Positions 42,301 to 51,045 of a DNA stretch of 64,000 nt are shown here, piece by piece. Each line of letters starts with the position of its first letter. Position 1 is the stretch's first letter. The translations under genes and the position numbers were made by a program. The stretch lies in assembly GCF_017875235.1 (NCBI RefSeq), contig NZ_JAGGMI010000007.1:186001-250000 (forward strand). Reading direction: 5' to 3'. Source of the DNA: Asticcacaulis solisilvae (lineage in GTDB: Bacteria > Pseudomonadota > Alphaproteobacteria > Caulobacterales > Caulobacteraceae). Under the pieces are notes generated by a model. It was not told where the DNA came from. It did not search any database and was given only the letters and a program-made list of their open reading frames with translations.

Positions 42301-43663
42301 CCAGATCGAGGGCGGCGGCCTCGTCCATCTTCAGTTCGGTGATGCGCTCGGGCAGGCCGTGCAGTGCCTGGATGGCTTCGGGTACTTCTGGTGCGAAGCC
42401 GAGCGCCCTTTGCACGAAGTCCGGGAACTTGGCGGCGTGGGCGGTTGACAGGAATATCTGCGGCTTGCCGGGTTCGCGACGTTCGAGCGCAGCGCCCAGG
42501 GCGACGGCGGTGTGAGGGCAAATTACCTTGCCATAGGCCTTATAGGCGTGGGCGATGGTCTCGGCGGTCTTGTCTTCGCTGATTGTCGAAGCGGTAACCT
42601 CGGCCTTCAGCGCCGATTGCAGCTCGGGCGACAGGGTGACCGCGCCGGTCGTGGCAAAGGTGTCGAACAAGGCCTTGGTCGTGGCGGCGCTGCGGCCGGA
42701 GGCTTCATAGACCAGGCGTTCGAAGTTCGACGGCGCCTGCACGTCCATGCTGACCGAGGCGGACTCGACGGCCTGGCGGCGAACATAGCGGCCGTCATTG
42801 ATCGCCTGGTTGAGCGCGTCGTTCTGGTTCACGGCGGCGTGCAGGTGGCCGACATTGCCGCCGATGCAGCGCGCGACCCAGCCGGCGAAGGCGTCGCCGA
42901 AATTGCCGGTCGGCACGACGAATTCCGGCTTATCGGCGCCCGAAGCGGCGGCTGCTGCGAGATAGTAGGGCACCTGGCCCAGCAGGCGGCCCCAGTTGAT
43001 CGAGTTGACCGAGCTGATCAGGCCGCGTTCTTTCAAGGCCGCGTTGCCGAGCAGGGTCTTGACGATCTTCTGGCAGTCGTCGAAGTCGCCTTCGATACCG
43101 ACATTGAGCACATTGTCGGCCTCGACCGTCGTCATTTGCAAACGCTGGACCGGCGAGACGCGACCGAGCGGATGGAAGACGACAAGGCGGACGCGATCGG
43201 CACCGGCAAAGGCGCGCACCGCGGCGGCGCCTGTGTCGCCGGAGGTAGCAGTAACCAGGGTGAGGGTCTCATTGCGTTCGCGCAGGGCCCCGCTGGTCAG
43301 CTCGGCCATCATCTGCATGGCCATGTCCTTGAAGGCCAGGGTCGGGCCGTGCCACAGCTCAAGCATCCACAGATTGTCATCCAGTTGTGTCAGTGGCACC
43401 TGGCCGTCGGCGCGCAGGAAGGCGTTGGTCGTGGCGGTGACGGCGGCCTTGGCGGCTTCCGCGCCCACCGTATCGGCCTGGAAATCGTCGAGCAGGGTCT
43501 GGGTCAGCTTGCTGTAGTCGCGCGCCAGATCCGACCATTCGGAAGCGTTGCGTACCGGATAGCTGTCCGGCAGGTACAGGCCGCCATCGGGCGACAGGCC
43601 GTCGAGCAGGGCATCGGCGAAGGTCTTCGAACCCGTAAATCCGCGCGTGCCTATATAGTTCAT
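42281..43663 (-). CDS. thrC: Threonine synthase
   Basis: This 460-aa PLP enzyme converts O-phosphohomoserine to threonine. The N-terminus MNYIGTRGFTGSKTFADALLDGLSPDGGLYLP is typical. The PLP lysine lies in GPTLAFKDMAMQ; TATSGDTGAAAV and VVPTGNFGDAFAG are further marks. It is the long type II enzyme found in Proteobacteria. The homoserine kinase gene lies 3.9 kb away. The gene is convergent with the aspartyl protease (20-base overlap) and divergent from proB with 116 bases between. Confidence 0.95.
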   Translation of the reverse strand: MNYIGTRGFTGSKTFADALLDGLSPDGGLYLPDSYPVRNASEWSDLARDYSKLTQTLLDDFQADTVGAEAAKAAVTATTNAFLRADGQVPLTQLDDNLWMLELWHGPTLAFKDMAMQMMAELTSGALRERNETLTLVTATSGDTGAAAVRAFAGADRVRLVVFHPLGRVSPVQRLQMTTVEADNVLNVGIEGDFDDCQKIVKTLLGNAALKERGLISSVNSINWGRLLGQVPYYLAAAAASGADKPEFVVPTGNFGDAFAGWVARCIGGNVGHLHAAVNQNDALNQAINDGRYVRRQAVESASVSMDVQAPSNFERLVYEASGRSAATTKALFDTFATTGAVTLSPELQSALKAEVTASTISEDKTAETIAHAYKAYGKVICPHTAVALGAALERREPGKPQIFLSTAHAAKFPDFVQRALGFAPEVPEAIQALHGLPERITELKMDEAAALDLVKGFSA

Positions 43664-43779
43664 TTTGTTACCAGTTCCGCTGAAAACCTAAGGCCTTGCG
43701 AAGGCTGCGCCATGTCAGTACAAGCGCGCCAGCACGGCGCCGCCCGTAACATTTTCAATCCGCTTAGAAAAGGCGAAAC

Positions 43780-44943
43780 ATGGCCGGTCAGACGAATATG
43801 AGCACGCCTGTGCCTCTGCCGGATGTTTTGCTGAACGCGCAACGGATCGTCATCAAGGTCGGGTCGGCCCTGGTGGTCGATAAGCCGTCGGGCGGTCCCA
43901 ACGGGGCATGGATGGCCGGTCTGGCGCGCGATATCGCAACGCTGGCGGCGACGGGCAAGAGCATCGTCCTCGTCTCTTCGGGCGCGGTCGCGCTCGGCCG
44001 CCGCTATCTGGGCGTCACGCGCGCCAAGCTGAAGCTCGACGAAAAGCAGGCCTGCGCCGCAGCCGGACAACCCCTGCTGATGAGCGCCTGGGACGAGGCG
44101 TTTCGCGCTGTCGGCTTAAAGACCGCCCAGGTCCTGCTGACCCGCGAGGATACCGAAAAGCGCAAGCGCTGGCTCAATGCCCGCGCCACGGTCGAGACCC
44201 TGTTCGACCTGAAATGCGTACCGATCGTCAATGAAAACGACACGGTGGTCACCGAGGAAATCCGCTATGGCGACAATGACCGTCTGGCGGCGCGGACGGC
44301 GCAGCTGGTCAAGGCCGAGGCCCTGATCCTGCTGTCGGACATAGATGGTCTGTATACGGACGATCCGCGCCGCAATCCCGACGCGCAGCACATCGCCCTC
44401 GTCGAAAAGCTCGATGCGCGCATCGAGGCCATGGCCGGCGGCGCCAATGCGCAGGCCGGGGTCGGCACCGGCGGCATGGCGACCAAGATCGCGGCCGCCA
44501 AGATCGCCGGCTCTGCGGGCTGCGCGACCCTGATTGCCTTCGGCGCTGTGGTGCAGCCGCTGTCGTCGTTGAGCGGTCCCATGGGCGCGCGCTTTACCCT
44601 GTTCAAGCCGCAGGCGTCTTTGAGCGCGGCCTACAAGGCCTGGATCGCCGGGACGGTGGTGCCGGCCGGCAAGCTGATGCTCGATGAGGGGGCGGTGCGG
44701 GCGCTGCATAATGGCAAGTCGCTGCTGCCCTCGGGGATTGTCGAGGTCACGGGCAGCTTCGACAAGGGCGACACGGTATCGATCGTTTCGTGTGCTGGCC
44801 AGGAAGTCGCCCGCGGTATTGTCAGCTACAATGCCGAGGATATCCGCGCTATTCGCGGCCGGGGCAGCAAGGACATCGAGGCTATCCTGGGCTATACGTC
44901 AGGCGATGAAGTCATCCATCGCGACGACATGGCGATGATTTAA
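43780..44943 (+). CDS. proB: Glutamate 5-kinase
   Basis: This protein is 387 aa from the ATG at 43780 (AAAAGGCG upstream; an ATG at 43798 is an alternative). The amino-acid kinase domain has [50 protein letters not shown] and [15 protein letters not shown]. The C-terminal PUA domain (about 290-380) ends [18 protein letters not shown]. It makes glutamyl 5-phosphate for proline synthesis, the substrate of ProA encoded 246 bases downstream. In many relatives obgE precedes it; here thrC is divergent. A palindromic repeat pair separates it from proA. Confidence 0.95.
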   Translation: MAGQTNMSTPVPLPDVLLNAQRIVIKVGSALVVDKPSGGPNGAWMAGLARDIATLAATGKSIVLVSSGAVALGRRYLGVTRAKLKLDEKQACAAAGQPLLMSAWDEAFRAVGLKTAQVLLTREDTEKRKRWLNARATVETLFDLKCVPIVNENDTVVTEEIRYGDNDRLAARTAQLVKAEALILLSDIDGLYTDDPRRNPDAQHIALVEKLDARIEAMAGGANAQAGVGTGGMATKIAAAKIAGSAGCATLIAFGAVVQPLSSLSGPMGARFTLFKPQASLSAAYKAWIAGTVVPAGKLMLDEGAVRALHNGKSLLPSGIVEVTGSFDKGDTVSIVSCAGQEVARGIVSYNAEDIRAIRGRGSKDIEAILGYTSGDEVIHRDDMAMI

Positions 44944-44947
44944 TTCC

Positions 44948-45076
44948 TTCTCCCCGTTTCACGGGGAGAAGGTGGTCCGAAGGACCGGATGAGGGGCAGA
45001 AACTGTTTCCGGGCGTGCTGTTTCTGCTGCAATGCCCCTCACCCTATCCCTCTCCCCGCAAGCAGGGAGAGGGGAC
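44948..45076. repeat. Inverted pair of palindromic repeats between proB and proA
   Basis: The left arm (44948-44999) reads CTTCTCCCCG-TTTCA-CGGGGAGAAGG, then a hairpin GGTCC-GAA-GGACC, then GGATGAGGGGCA. The right arm (45033-45076) is its inverse but lacks the middle hairpin. It lies inside what would otherwise be a proBA operon. Confidence 0.8.
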
Positions 45077-45189
45077 TAGGGACGCCAAACTCCGCCAGAT
45101 TCCCGCCAAACTGCGCTGATTTCCGATGAAACGGTCGTCTTTTGCGACGGTTGCGCTATATAGCCTTCGACTGACAAAGGATTGCCAAG

Positions 45190-46464
45190 ATGGACGACCA
45201 GAGCACACGCACGCTGAATGACCTGATGACCGACATGGCTGCCAAGGCCAAGCTCGGCGCCGAGGCTCTGCGTCTGGCCGGCCCGGATGTGCGCACGCGC
45301 GCCATTATCGAAGCCGCCAAGGCGATCCGCGCCCGCGAAGCGAGCATCCTGGCCGCCAATGAAAAAGACCAGCAGTTCGCCCGTGACAAGGGGCTGACCG
45401 AAGCCATGATCGAGCGCCTGATCCTCAATCCGGCGCGCGTCGAAGCCATGGCCAAAGGTCTGGAAGAGGTCGCGGCGCTGCCCGATCCCGTCGGCCGCGA
45501 CCTGGCGCGCTGGACGCGACCCAATGGCCTCGATATCGCCCGCGTCTCGACGCCGATCGGCGTCATCGCCATCATCTATGAAAGCCGGCCCAACGTGACG
45601 GCCGATGCCGCCGCGCTGTGCGTTCGCTCGTCGAACGCCGCCATCCTGCGCACCGGTTCGGAGGCGTTGAATTCGGCGCTGGCCATCTATGCCGCCTTCG
45701 AAGACGGCTTCCGCGCCGCCGGCCTGCCCGACACCTGCGTGCAACTGGTGCCGACCTCGGACCGCGACGCGGTGGGTCTTATCCTGGGCGGCCTTGACGG
45801 CACGATCAACCTGATCATTCCGCGCGGCGGCCGCTCGCTGGTCGAACGCGTCCAGAAGGAGGCGCGGGCGCCGGTCCTGGCGCACCTCGAAGGGCTGAAC
45901 CACACCTATGTCCACACCGCCGCCGATCCGGAAAAGGCTGTCGCCGTCACGCTGAACGCCAAGATGCGCCGCGTCTCGGTCTGCGGTGCGACCGAGACCC
46001 TGCTGATCGACGAAGCTGTGGCGGAAACGCTTTTGCCGCGAATTGCCAAAGCGCTTGAGGCCAAGGGCTGCGAACTGCGCGGCGATGACCGCGCCCGCGC
46101 GATCCACGCCATGGCGGCCGCGACCGAAGAGGACTGGAAGACCGAATATCTGCTTCCGATCATCTCGATCCGCGTCGTCAGGGACGAATCCGAGGCCATC
46201 TCCCACATCAAGACCTATGGCTCGGGCCATACCGAGGCTATCATCACCGAGGACGCGCAGGCCGCCGAGACCTTCCTGAACGAGGTCGATTCGGCCATCG
46301 TTATCTGGAACGCCTCGACGCAGTATGCCGACGGCGGCGAGTTCGGCTTGGGCGCGGAAATCGGCATCTCGACCGATCGTTTGCACGCGCGCGGGCCGGT
46401 AGGGGCCGAGCAGTTGACGACGTTCAAATATGTTGTGCGTGGCAACGGTCAGACGCGGCCATAA
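45190..46464 (+). CDS. proA: Gamma-glutamyl phosphate reductase
   Basis: This 424-aa NADPH-dependent enzyme of proline synthesis has GVIAIIYESRPNVTADAAALCVRSSNAAILRTGSEA as the nucleotide-binding region. The nucleophilic Cys is in RVSVCGATETLL, and EFGLGAEIGISTDRLHARGPVG is at the C-terminus. It acts on the ProB product. AAAGGA precedes the ATG. The 246-base gap from proB, filled by a repeat pair, suggests the two may be partly uncoupled. The Pho cluster begins after it. Confidence 0.95.
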   Translation: MDDQSTRTLNDLMTDMAAKAKLGAEALRLAGPDVRTRAIIEAAKAIRAREASILAANEKDQQFARDKGLTEAMIERLILNPARVEAMAKGLEEVAALPDPVGRDLARWTRPNGLDIARVSTPIGVIAIIYESRPNVTADAAALCVRSSNAAILRTGSEALNSALAIYAAFEDGFRAAGLPDTCVQLVPTSDRDAVGLILGGLDGTINLIIPRGGRSLVERVQKEARAPVLAHLEGLNHTYVHTAADPEKAVAVTLNAKMRRVSVCGATETLLIDEAVAETLLPRIAKALEAKGCELRGDDRARAIHAMAAATEEDWKTEYLLPIISIRVVRDESEAISHIKTYGSGHTEAIITEDAQAAETFLNEVDSAIVIWNASTQYADGGEFGLGAEIGISTDRLHARGPVGAEQLTTFKYVVRGNGQTRP

Positions 46465-46569
46465 GCATTTCCAGCTCAAGCGGTCACCGGTTGATCGTAG
46501 GAAATGCGACCACGCATAGATCATTAACTACAACCTATTGTCACGGCTATGTTATCGCTTAACGTGCGC

Positions 46570-46591
46570 CTGCAATGAAACTGTCATGAAA
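46570..46591 (+). promoter_or_regulatory. Pho box upstream of phoR
   Basis: Two 11-bp direct repeats, CTGCAATGAAA then CTGTCATGAAA, lie 123 bases before the phoR start. This fits the PhoB-binding consensus of two CTGTCATAAAN-type repeats, with nine identical positions between the two units. Confidence 0.75.
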
Positions 46592-46713
46592 ACGTTGCCG
46601 AACGCGGTTACACGCCTCCTCCCTTGAACGTGCATTCCGCAGGGGAGCCGGAGCGCGATCAGTAGTCAGCGTGTCGATCTTGAGCTTTTTCGAAAAAGCC
46701 CTCAAGATCAGGA

Positions 46714-48219
46714 ATGGTTTCGAAAACAGATATGATCAGGCGGCGTTCGTTGTGGGGCATTGTGCCGTTTGGCACGTGGATCGGCCTGGGCTGCGTCATC
46801 GTCATGATGTTCGTTCCGCCACTTTGGCCTGTCGCCGTGGGCGTGGCCGCCCTAACCATCATCTACACGTTGCTTGTCTTCTGGGGGCAGCAAAACGACC
46901 TTCACGACCGCATCGATCAACTGAAAACGCCGGAAATCCAGGTCAAGGTCCAACCCAAGGGGCCAAGTTTCCAGGAAGTGCTGCGCGCCATTCCCGACCC
47001 GGTCCTGATCGTCTCGGGGTTCGAGCCCAACGATATCGCCGGCCGATGGATCGTCTTCGCCAATGCGACCGCACAAAAGGTGTTTCAGGTTGAAAGTCAG
47101 GGCGGGTTGCTGGTCAGCGCCATCCGGACACCCGAAGTGCTGGAATGCGTTGATGAGGCGTTGTTTGGCGGTATATCGCGATCGACAACTTTCGAGACTG
47201 CCGGCGGCGCGCGTGAACAATACTGGCGCGCTTTTGCCAGTCCCCTGCCGGTCGGGGACGCGGAGCAGCGCCTTGCCTTGCTCGTCATGCGCGACGAAAC
47301 GGATATGCGCCGCATGGAGAAGATGCGCGCTGATTTTTTGGCCAATGCCAGCCACGAACTGCGCACGCCGCTGGCCTCGCTTGCCGGCTTTATCGAAACG
47401 CTTCGCGGGCCGGCGAAAGACGACGAAGCGGCACGGGAGAAATTCCTGACCATCATGGCCGTCCAGGCTGACCGCATGGGCCGGCTGATCCACGATCTCT
47501 TGTCTTTGTCACGCATTGAACTCAACGAACATGTACCGCCGTCGGGTGAGGCAGACCTCGTTCTCGCGGTGAAGGATGTAGTCGAGGGGTTAAGCCTGAT
47601 TGCGCAGAAAAAAGGTGTCGGTTTCCGCCTGGAAACACCAAAACCAGGTCTTTACCCCGTCATAGGGGATCGCGATCAAATCCTTCAGGTGGCGCAGAAC
47701 CTGATCGACAACGCTCTGAAATACGCGCCTCAGGGATCGGAGGTCGCCATCGAGGTTGTCTTTGATCGTACCCTGACCCAGGCGATTGCAGCGACCGATC
47801 CGATGGCATCCAAGCTGGTCCTGCTCAGGCCCGACCGCAATGTGCACGAATACTACGCGATCTTGCGCGTGCGCGACGCAGGGCCTGGCATCCGCCGTGA
47901 GCACCTTCCGCGTCTCGCCGAACGCTTCTACCGCGTCGAAGGACAAAAGAGCGGTGACCGCCTCGGTACCGGATTAGGCCTGGCCATCGTCAAGCACATC
48001 ATCAATCGACACCGCGGTGGCCTTGTCGTCGAATCGATTGGAACCCAAAGCGCAGCCGAAGATCTTGTCATGATCGACGCCGATGGTGACAACGTCACGC
48101 CGCTGCCGGGTTCAGGTCTTGCGACCTTCACCGCCTTTACGGCCTATTTCCCGCAGAGCCGCGCCTTTGGCTCGGCAGCAGGGCTGCGACTTGTCGAACC
48201 TCTCAAAGATGCTGGTTAG
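46714..48219 (+). CDS. phoR: Phosphate regulon sensor histidine kinase
   Basis: This is a 501-aa protein. Two membrane helices (about 13-35 and 38-58) are followed by a PAS-type domain (about 85-190; AIPDPVLIVSG), a HisKA domain with the phosphorylated His in NASHELRTPLASL and a HATPase domain with NLIDNALKYAP, VRDAGPGIRREHL and GTGLGLAIVKHI. There is no large periplasmic sensor, as in E. coli PhoR, which senses through PstSCAB and PhoU. The alternative start at 46732 removes six residues. phoU and phoB follow, but pstCAB, usually between phoR and phoU in Caulobacter, is missing. Confidence 0.92.
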   Translation: MVSKTDMIRRRSLWGIVPFGTWIGLGCVIVMMFVPPLWPVAVGVAALTIIYTLLVFWGQQNDLHDRIDQLKTPEIQVKVQPKGPSFQEVLRAIPDPVLIVSGFEPNDIAGRWIVFANATAQKVFQVESQGGLLVSAIRTPEVLECVDEALFGGISRSTTFETAGGAREQYWRAFASPLPVGDAEQRLALLVMRDETDMRRMEKMRADFLANASHELRTPLASLAGFIETLRGPAKDDEAAREKFLTIMAVQADRMGRLIHDLLSLSRIELNEHVPPSGEADLVLAVKDVVEGLSLIAQKKGVGFRLETPKPGLYPVIGDRDQILQVAQNLIDNALKYAPQGSEVAIEVVFDRTLTQAIAATDPMASKLVLLRPDRNVHEYYAILRVRDAGPGIRREHLPRLAERFYRVEGQKSGDRLGTGLGLAIVKHIINRHRGGLVVESIGTQSAAEDLVMIDADGDNVTPLPGSGLATFTAFTAYFPQSRAFGSAAGLRLVEPLKDAG

Positions 48220-48286
48220 GGCCTGAGACCTGTGTATTAGGCGCATTGTAACCATGTTTTCATGGTTTTTTCACATGCAGCCATGC

Positions 48287-48308
48287 CTATAATAAAACTG
48301 TCACAGAA
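48287..48308 (+). promoter_or_regulatory. Pho box upstream of phoU
   Basis: CTATAATAAAA followed directly by CTGTCACAGAA gives two 11-bp units in the Pho-box register, 30 bases before the phoU start. The close position suggests overlap with the -35 or -10 region, so phoUB probably has its own PhoB-controlled promoter. Confidence 0.65.
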
Positions 48309-48337
48309 TTCGCCTAAACGCCCGAAGGAATACAGCC

Positions 48338-49051
48338 GTGGTACAGTTCAGCAAGATGAATCCGCACATCGTCAAGACCTACGAGGAAGAGCTGGATCAA
48401 CTGAGCGCTGAGGTGGTTCTGATGGGTGGTCTCGCTGAAGCCCAGGTTGCCGATGCCGTCGAAGCCGTCGCCCGCCGTGATGTCGCCCTGGCCCAGAGTG
48501 TCGTCCAGCGCGATCATCGTCTCGACGAGCTGGAAAAGGATGTCGAGCGCAAGTGCATCCGTCTGATCGCCCTGCGTCAGCCCATGGCCAACGACCTGCG
48601 CAAGACAGTGGCCGCCATGAAGATCGCGACCTCGCTTGAGCGTACCGGCGACCTCGCCAAGAACATTGCCAAGCGCGCCCTGGTCATCGCCGAAGCCGAG
48701 CCGATGACGCCGATCACCCGTTCGATCGAGCGCATGGGCAAGCTGGTCTCGTCGCGCCTGCGTGACGTGCTCGACGCCTATAAGGGCGGCAAGCTGGACC
48801 TGGCCCAGAGCGTCTGGGCAACCGATACCGAGGTCGACGAACACTATAACGCCCTGTTCCGCGAATTGCTGACCTACATGATGGGCGATCCGCGCACCAT
48901 CTCGGCCTGCACGCACCTTTTGTTCATGGCCAAGAACCTGGAACGCATCGGCGATCACGCAACCAACGTGGCCGAGCATATCCACTACGAACTGACAGGC
49001 GAAGATTACGTCGAGGACCGCCCGAAAGGCGACACCCTAAGCCCAACCTGA
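48338..49051 (+). CDS. phoU: Phosphate signalling protein PhoU
   Basis: This 237-aa protein starts with GTG and has GAAGGA upstream. Two similar three-helix bundles make up the protein. Typical segments are MGGLAEAQVADAVEAVARRD, VERKCIRLIALRQPMANDLR and LLFMAKNLERIGDHATNVAEHIHYE. The metal-binding ERxGD motifs occur in both halves (ERTGDLAKNIA and ERIGDHATNVA). It restrains PhoR when phosphate is plentiful and modulates the Pst transporter, which is not encoded here. It lies nine bases before phoB, in the same transcript. Confidence 0.95.
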   Translation: MVQFSKMNPHIVKTYEEELDQLSAEVVLMGGLAEAQVADAVEAVARRDVALAQSVVQRDHRLDELEKDVERKCIRLIALRQPMANDLRKTVAAMKIATSLERTGDLAKNIAKRALVIAEAEPMTPITRSIERMGKLVSSRLRDVLDAYKGGKLDLAQSVWATDTEVDEHYNALFRELLTYMMGDPRTISACTHLLFMAKNLERIGDHATNVAEHIHYELTGEDYVEDRPKGDTLSPT

Positions 49052-49060
49052 TGTGAGATC

Positions 49061-49750
49061 ATGAAGCCCTATATCATCATCGCCGAAGACGAAGACGCCC
49101 TGTCGACCCTGCTCAACTACAATCTTGAGAAGGAAGGCTATGAGGTCGGAGTTGCCAGCGACGGCGACGAAGCCCTGGTGATGATCAAGGAGCGCCAGCC
49201 CGACCTTCTGGTCTGCGACTGGATGATGCCCAAGGTGTCGGGCATCGAGGTCTGCCGCCGCCTGCGCCAGCAGTCGTCCACGCGCAACCTGCCCATCGTC
49301 ATGCTGACGGCGCGTTCAGAAGAAAGCGATCGTATCCGCGGGCTGGATACCGGCGCCGACGACTATGTCGTCAAGCCATTCTCGATGGTCGAGCTGATGG
49401 CGCGCATCCGCGCCGTGCTGCGCCGTATCCGTCCGGGCCTGAGCGAAGACCGCGTCGAGTTCGGCGAAATCTCGGTCGACCGGTTGTCGCACCGCGTCCA
49501 GCGCGCCGGCCGCGACATCCACCTGGGGCCGACGGAATACAAGCTGCTTGACCACTTCATGCAGTATCCGCGCCGCGTTTTCTCGCGCGAGCAGTTGCTC
49601 GACGCCGTCTGGGGCAATGACGTCTATGTCGAAGCCCGCACGGTCGATGTCCATATCGGCCGCCTGCGCAAGGCGCTGAACGATAAGGAAGAGTTCGATC
49701 CGATTAGAACGGTACGTTCGGCCGGTTACTCTTTGGATATTCAAGGGTAA
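49061..49750 (+). CDS. phoB: Phosphate regulon response regulator
   Basis: This 229-aa OmpR/PhoB-type regulator has a receiver domain with acidic pocket EDED, phosphorylated Asp53 (CDWMMPK), MLTARS and Lys in DYVVKPF. The C-terminal winged helix (about 130-227) has GPTEYKLLDHFMQYPRRVFSREQLLDAVWG and RTVDVHIGRLRKAL. It activates phosphate-starvation genes by binding Pho boxes, two of which are seen in this cluster. It is co-transcribed with phoU. Two repeat elements follow directly. Confidence 0.95.
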   Translation: MKPYIIIAEDEDALSTLLNYNLEKEGYEVGVASDGDEALVMIKERQPDLLVCDWMMPKVSGIEVCRRLRQQSSTRNLPIVMLTARSEESDRIRGLDTGADDYVVKPFSMVELMARIRAVLRRIRPGLSEDRVEFGEISVDRLSHRVQRAGRDIHLGPTEYKLLDHFMQYPRRVFSREQLLDAVWGNDVYVEARTVDVHIGRLRKALNDKEEFDPIRTVRSAGYSLDIQG

Positions 49751-49753
49751 TTA

Positions 49754-49807
49754 CTTCTCCCTGCTTGCGGGAAGAAGGTGGTTCGCCTTGGCGAACCGGA
49801 CGAGGGG
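49754..49807 (+). repeat. Single palindromic repeat after phoB
   Basis: CTTCTCCCTGCTTGCGGGAAGAAGG is followed by hairpin GGTTCGCC-TTG-GCGAACC and GGACGAGGGG. It has the same two-hairpin layout as 44948-44999, but the second stem differs on both arms. It abuts interspersed repeat copy B. Confidence 0.75.
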
Positions 49808-49808
49808 C

Positions 49809-49912
49809 TAGATCGGTATGATTTTAAGTGGAAACACCATACCGATCTAAGTTTTTGTTTTGTCGCGATATTTAAGGCGACAACCGCTTACACTTTTCGC
49901 CATATCGCTCTA
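49809..49912 (-). repeat. Interspersed two-hairpin repeat, copy B
   Basis: Read on the minus strand: outer stem GCGATAT:ATATCGC (49865-49908), inner stem GGCGAAAA with TTGTCGCC, loop GTGTAAGCGG, linker ACAAAACAAAAACT, then hairpin TAGATCGGTATG:CATACCGATCTA (49809-49849). It lies between convergent phoB and hslO. Confidence 0.85.
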
Positions 49913-49932
49913 GCCCTGTCTCAGCGCGAAGA

Positions 49933-50841
49933 CTATTCCGGCAGGTCGACCAGGAAGGTCTTCGAGCAGTATTCGCAGGTGATATGCACCTTGCCGTCGG
50001 GCTCCAGCATGTCCTTCTGTTCCTGTTCGGTAAAGGACTGCACCAAGCCTTCGACGCGCTCCTGCGAACAGCGGCAGAGCTTATAGACCGTCTTGAGCGT
50101 TGAGAGGCGCACACCGTCCTCGTGGAACAGGCGATAGAGCAGGCGATCGGCCGGCAGGTCGAAATCGGTCAGCTCCTCTTCGCCGAGCGTCTCGAACAAC
50201 GCGCGGATATGGTCGAACGAGTCGCGCGTTTCCCCGCGCGTCGCGTCGCCCGCGATCGCCTGGATCATGGCGCCGGCCGCGCGCCATTGCGGTCCACCGG
50301 GACCGTTGATCTCGCTGACCGCCAGCTTGACCTGGGTCGGCACCTGCTCGGACTGGGCGAAGTAATGCTCGGCGCACAGGGACAGGCTCTCGCCCTCGAT
50401 CGGGGTAATGCCCTGGTAGCGCTCGGAATTGTTTTCCGGATCGAGCGTCATGATAAAGGTGCCCTTGCCGAGCAGCGCCTGCGCGCCCAGGCTCTGGAAC
50501 TTGCCTTCATTGCTGGCGATCAGGTCGTTAAGCTCGCCTTCGTCGTAGCGGCAGAAGCCGCGTAAGCCCCCGCGCGTATCGTAATCCGCCACGACGTAGC
50601 GCACGGCGCCGTCGCCCTGGGCCTGGAGGATCAGCCGGCCCTCGAACTTCAAGGACGCGCCGACCAGGACGGCCAGCACGCAGGCTTCGCCCAAAAGGTT
50701 GGCGATGACGTCCGGATAGTCGTGCGCCTTCAGGATCTGGTCCAGCGTGTCGCCCAGCCGCACCAGGCGGCCGTGGACGGGATGCGTTTCGATGACGAAG
50801 CGCGCGGAATAGTCTTCAACAACAGTGGACGGATCAGACAT
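49933..50841 (-). CDS. hslO: Redox-regulated chaperone Hsp33
   Basis: This 302-aa cytoplasmic holdase is switched on by oxidation. The C-terminal zinc switch is complete: Cys256-x-Cys258 (CRC) and Cys289-x2-Cys292 (CEYC). The N-terminal core has YDTRGGLRGFCRYD and QGITPIEGESLSLCAEHYFAQSEQVPT, typical of the family. It is divergent from the serine-biosynthesis fusion gene, with 204 bases between the starts. No heat-shock promoter motif is clear. Confidence 0.94.
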   Translation of the reverse strand: MSDPSTVVEDYSARFVIETHPVHGRLVRLGDTLDQILKAHDYPDVIANLLGEACVLAVLVGASLKFEGRLILQAQGDGAVRYVVADYDTRGGLRGFCRYDEGELNDLIASNEGKFQSLGAQALLGKGTFIMTLDPENNSERYQGITPIEGESLSLCAEHYFAQSEQVPTQVKLAVSEINGPGGPQWRAAGAMIQAIAGDATRGETRDSFDHIRALFETLGEEELTDFDLPADRLLYRLFHEDGVRLSTLKTVYKLCRCSQERVEGLVQSFTEQEQKDMLEPDGKVHITCEYCSKTFLVDLPE

Positions 50842-51045
50842 GGAAACGCATGAAACCTTTAGGGCCGTTACAGATTTTACCTGTTTTCAGGATTTGCCGT
50901 CAGACAGGGCCGGAATTTAGAGAATTGCACCGCGAACTGCCACAATAAAGGGTTAAGCCGGTTGTGCCGACCTCGCTTTTATCTTATCTGCGGCGCAAAT
51001 GTATCGGGGCGAGCAATAGCGGCTTTTAGCCCCGAGGGTCTCCAT

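Noticed and set aside
50962-51045. Upstream extension of the serine fusion protein
   Set aside because: The extra 28 codons from 50962 have no protein character, and the HAD domain starts right after the ATG at 51046 or 51061.
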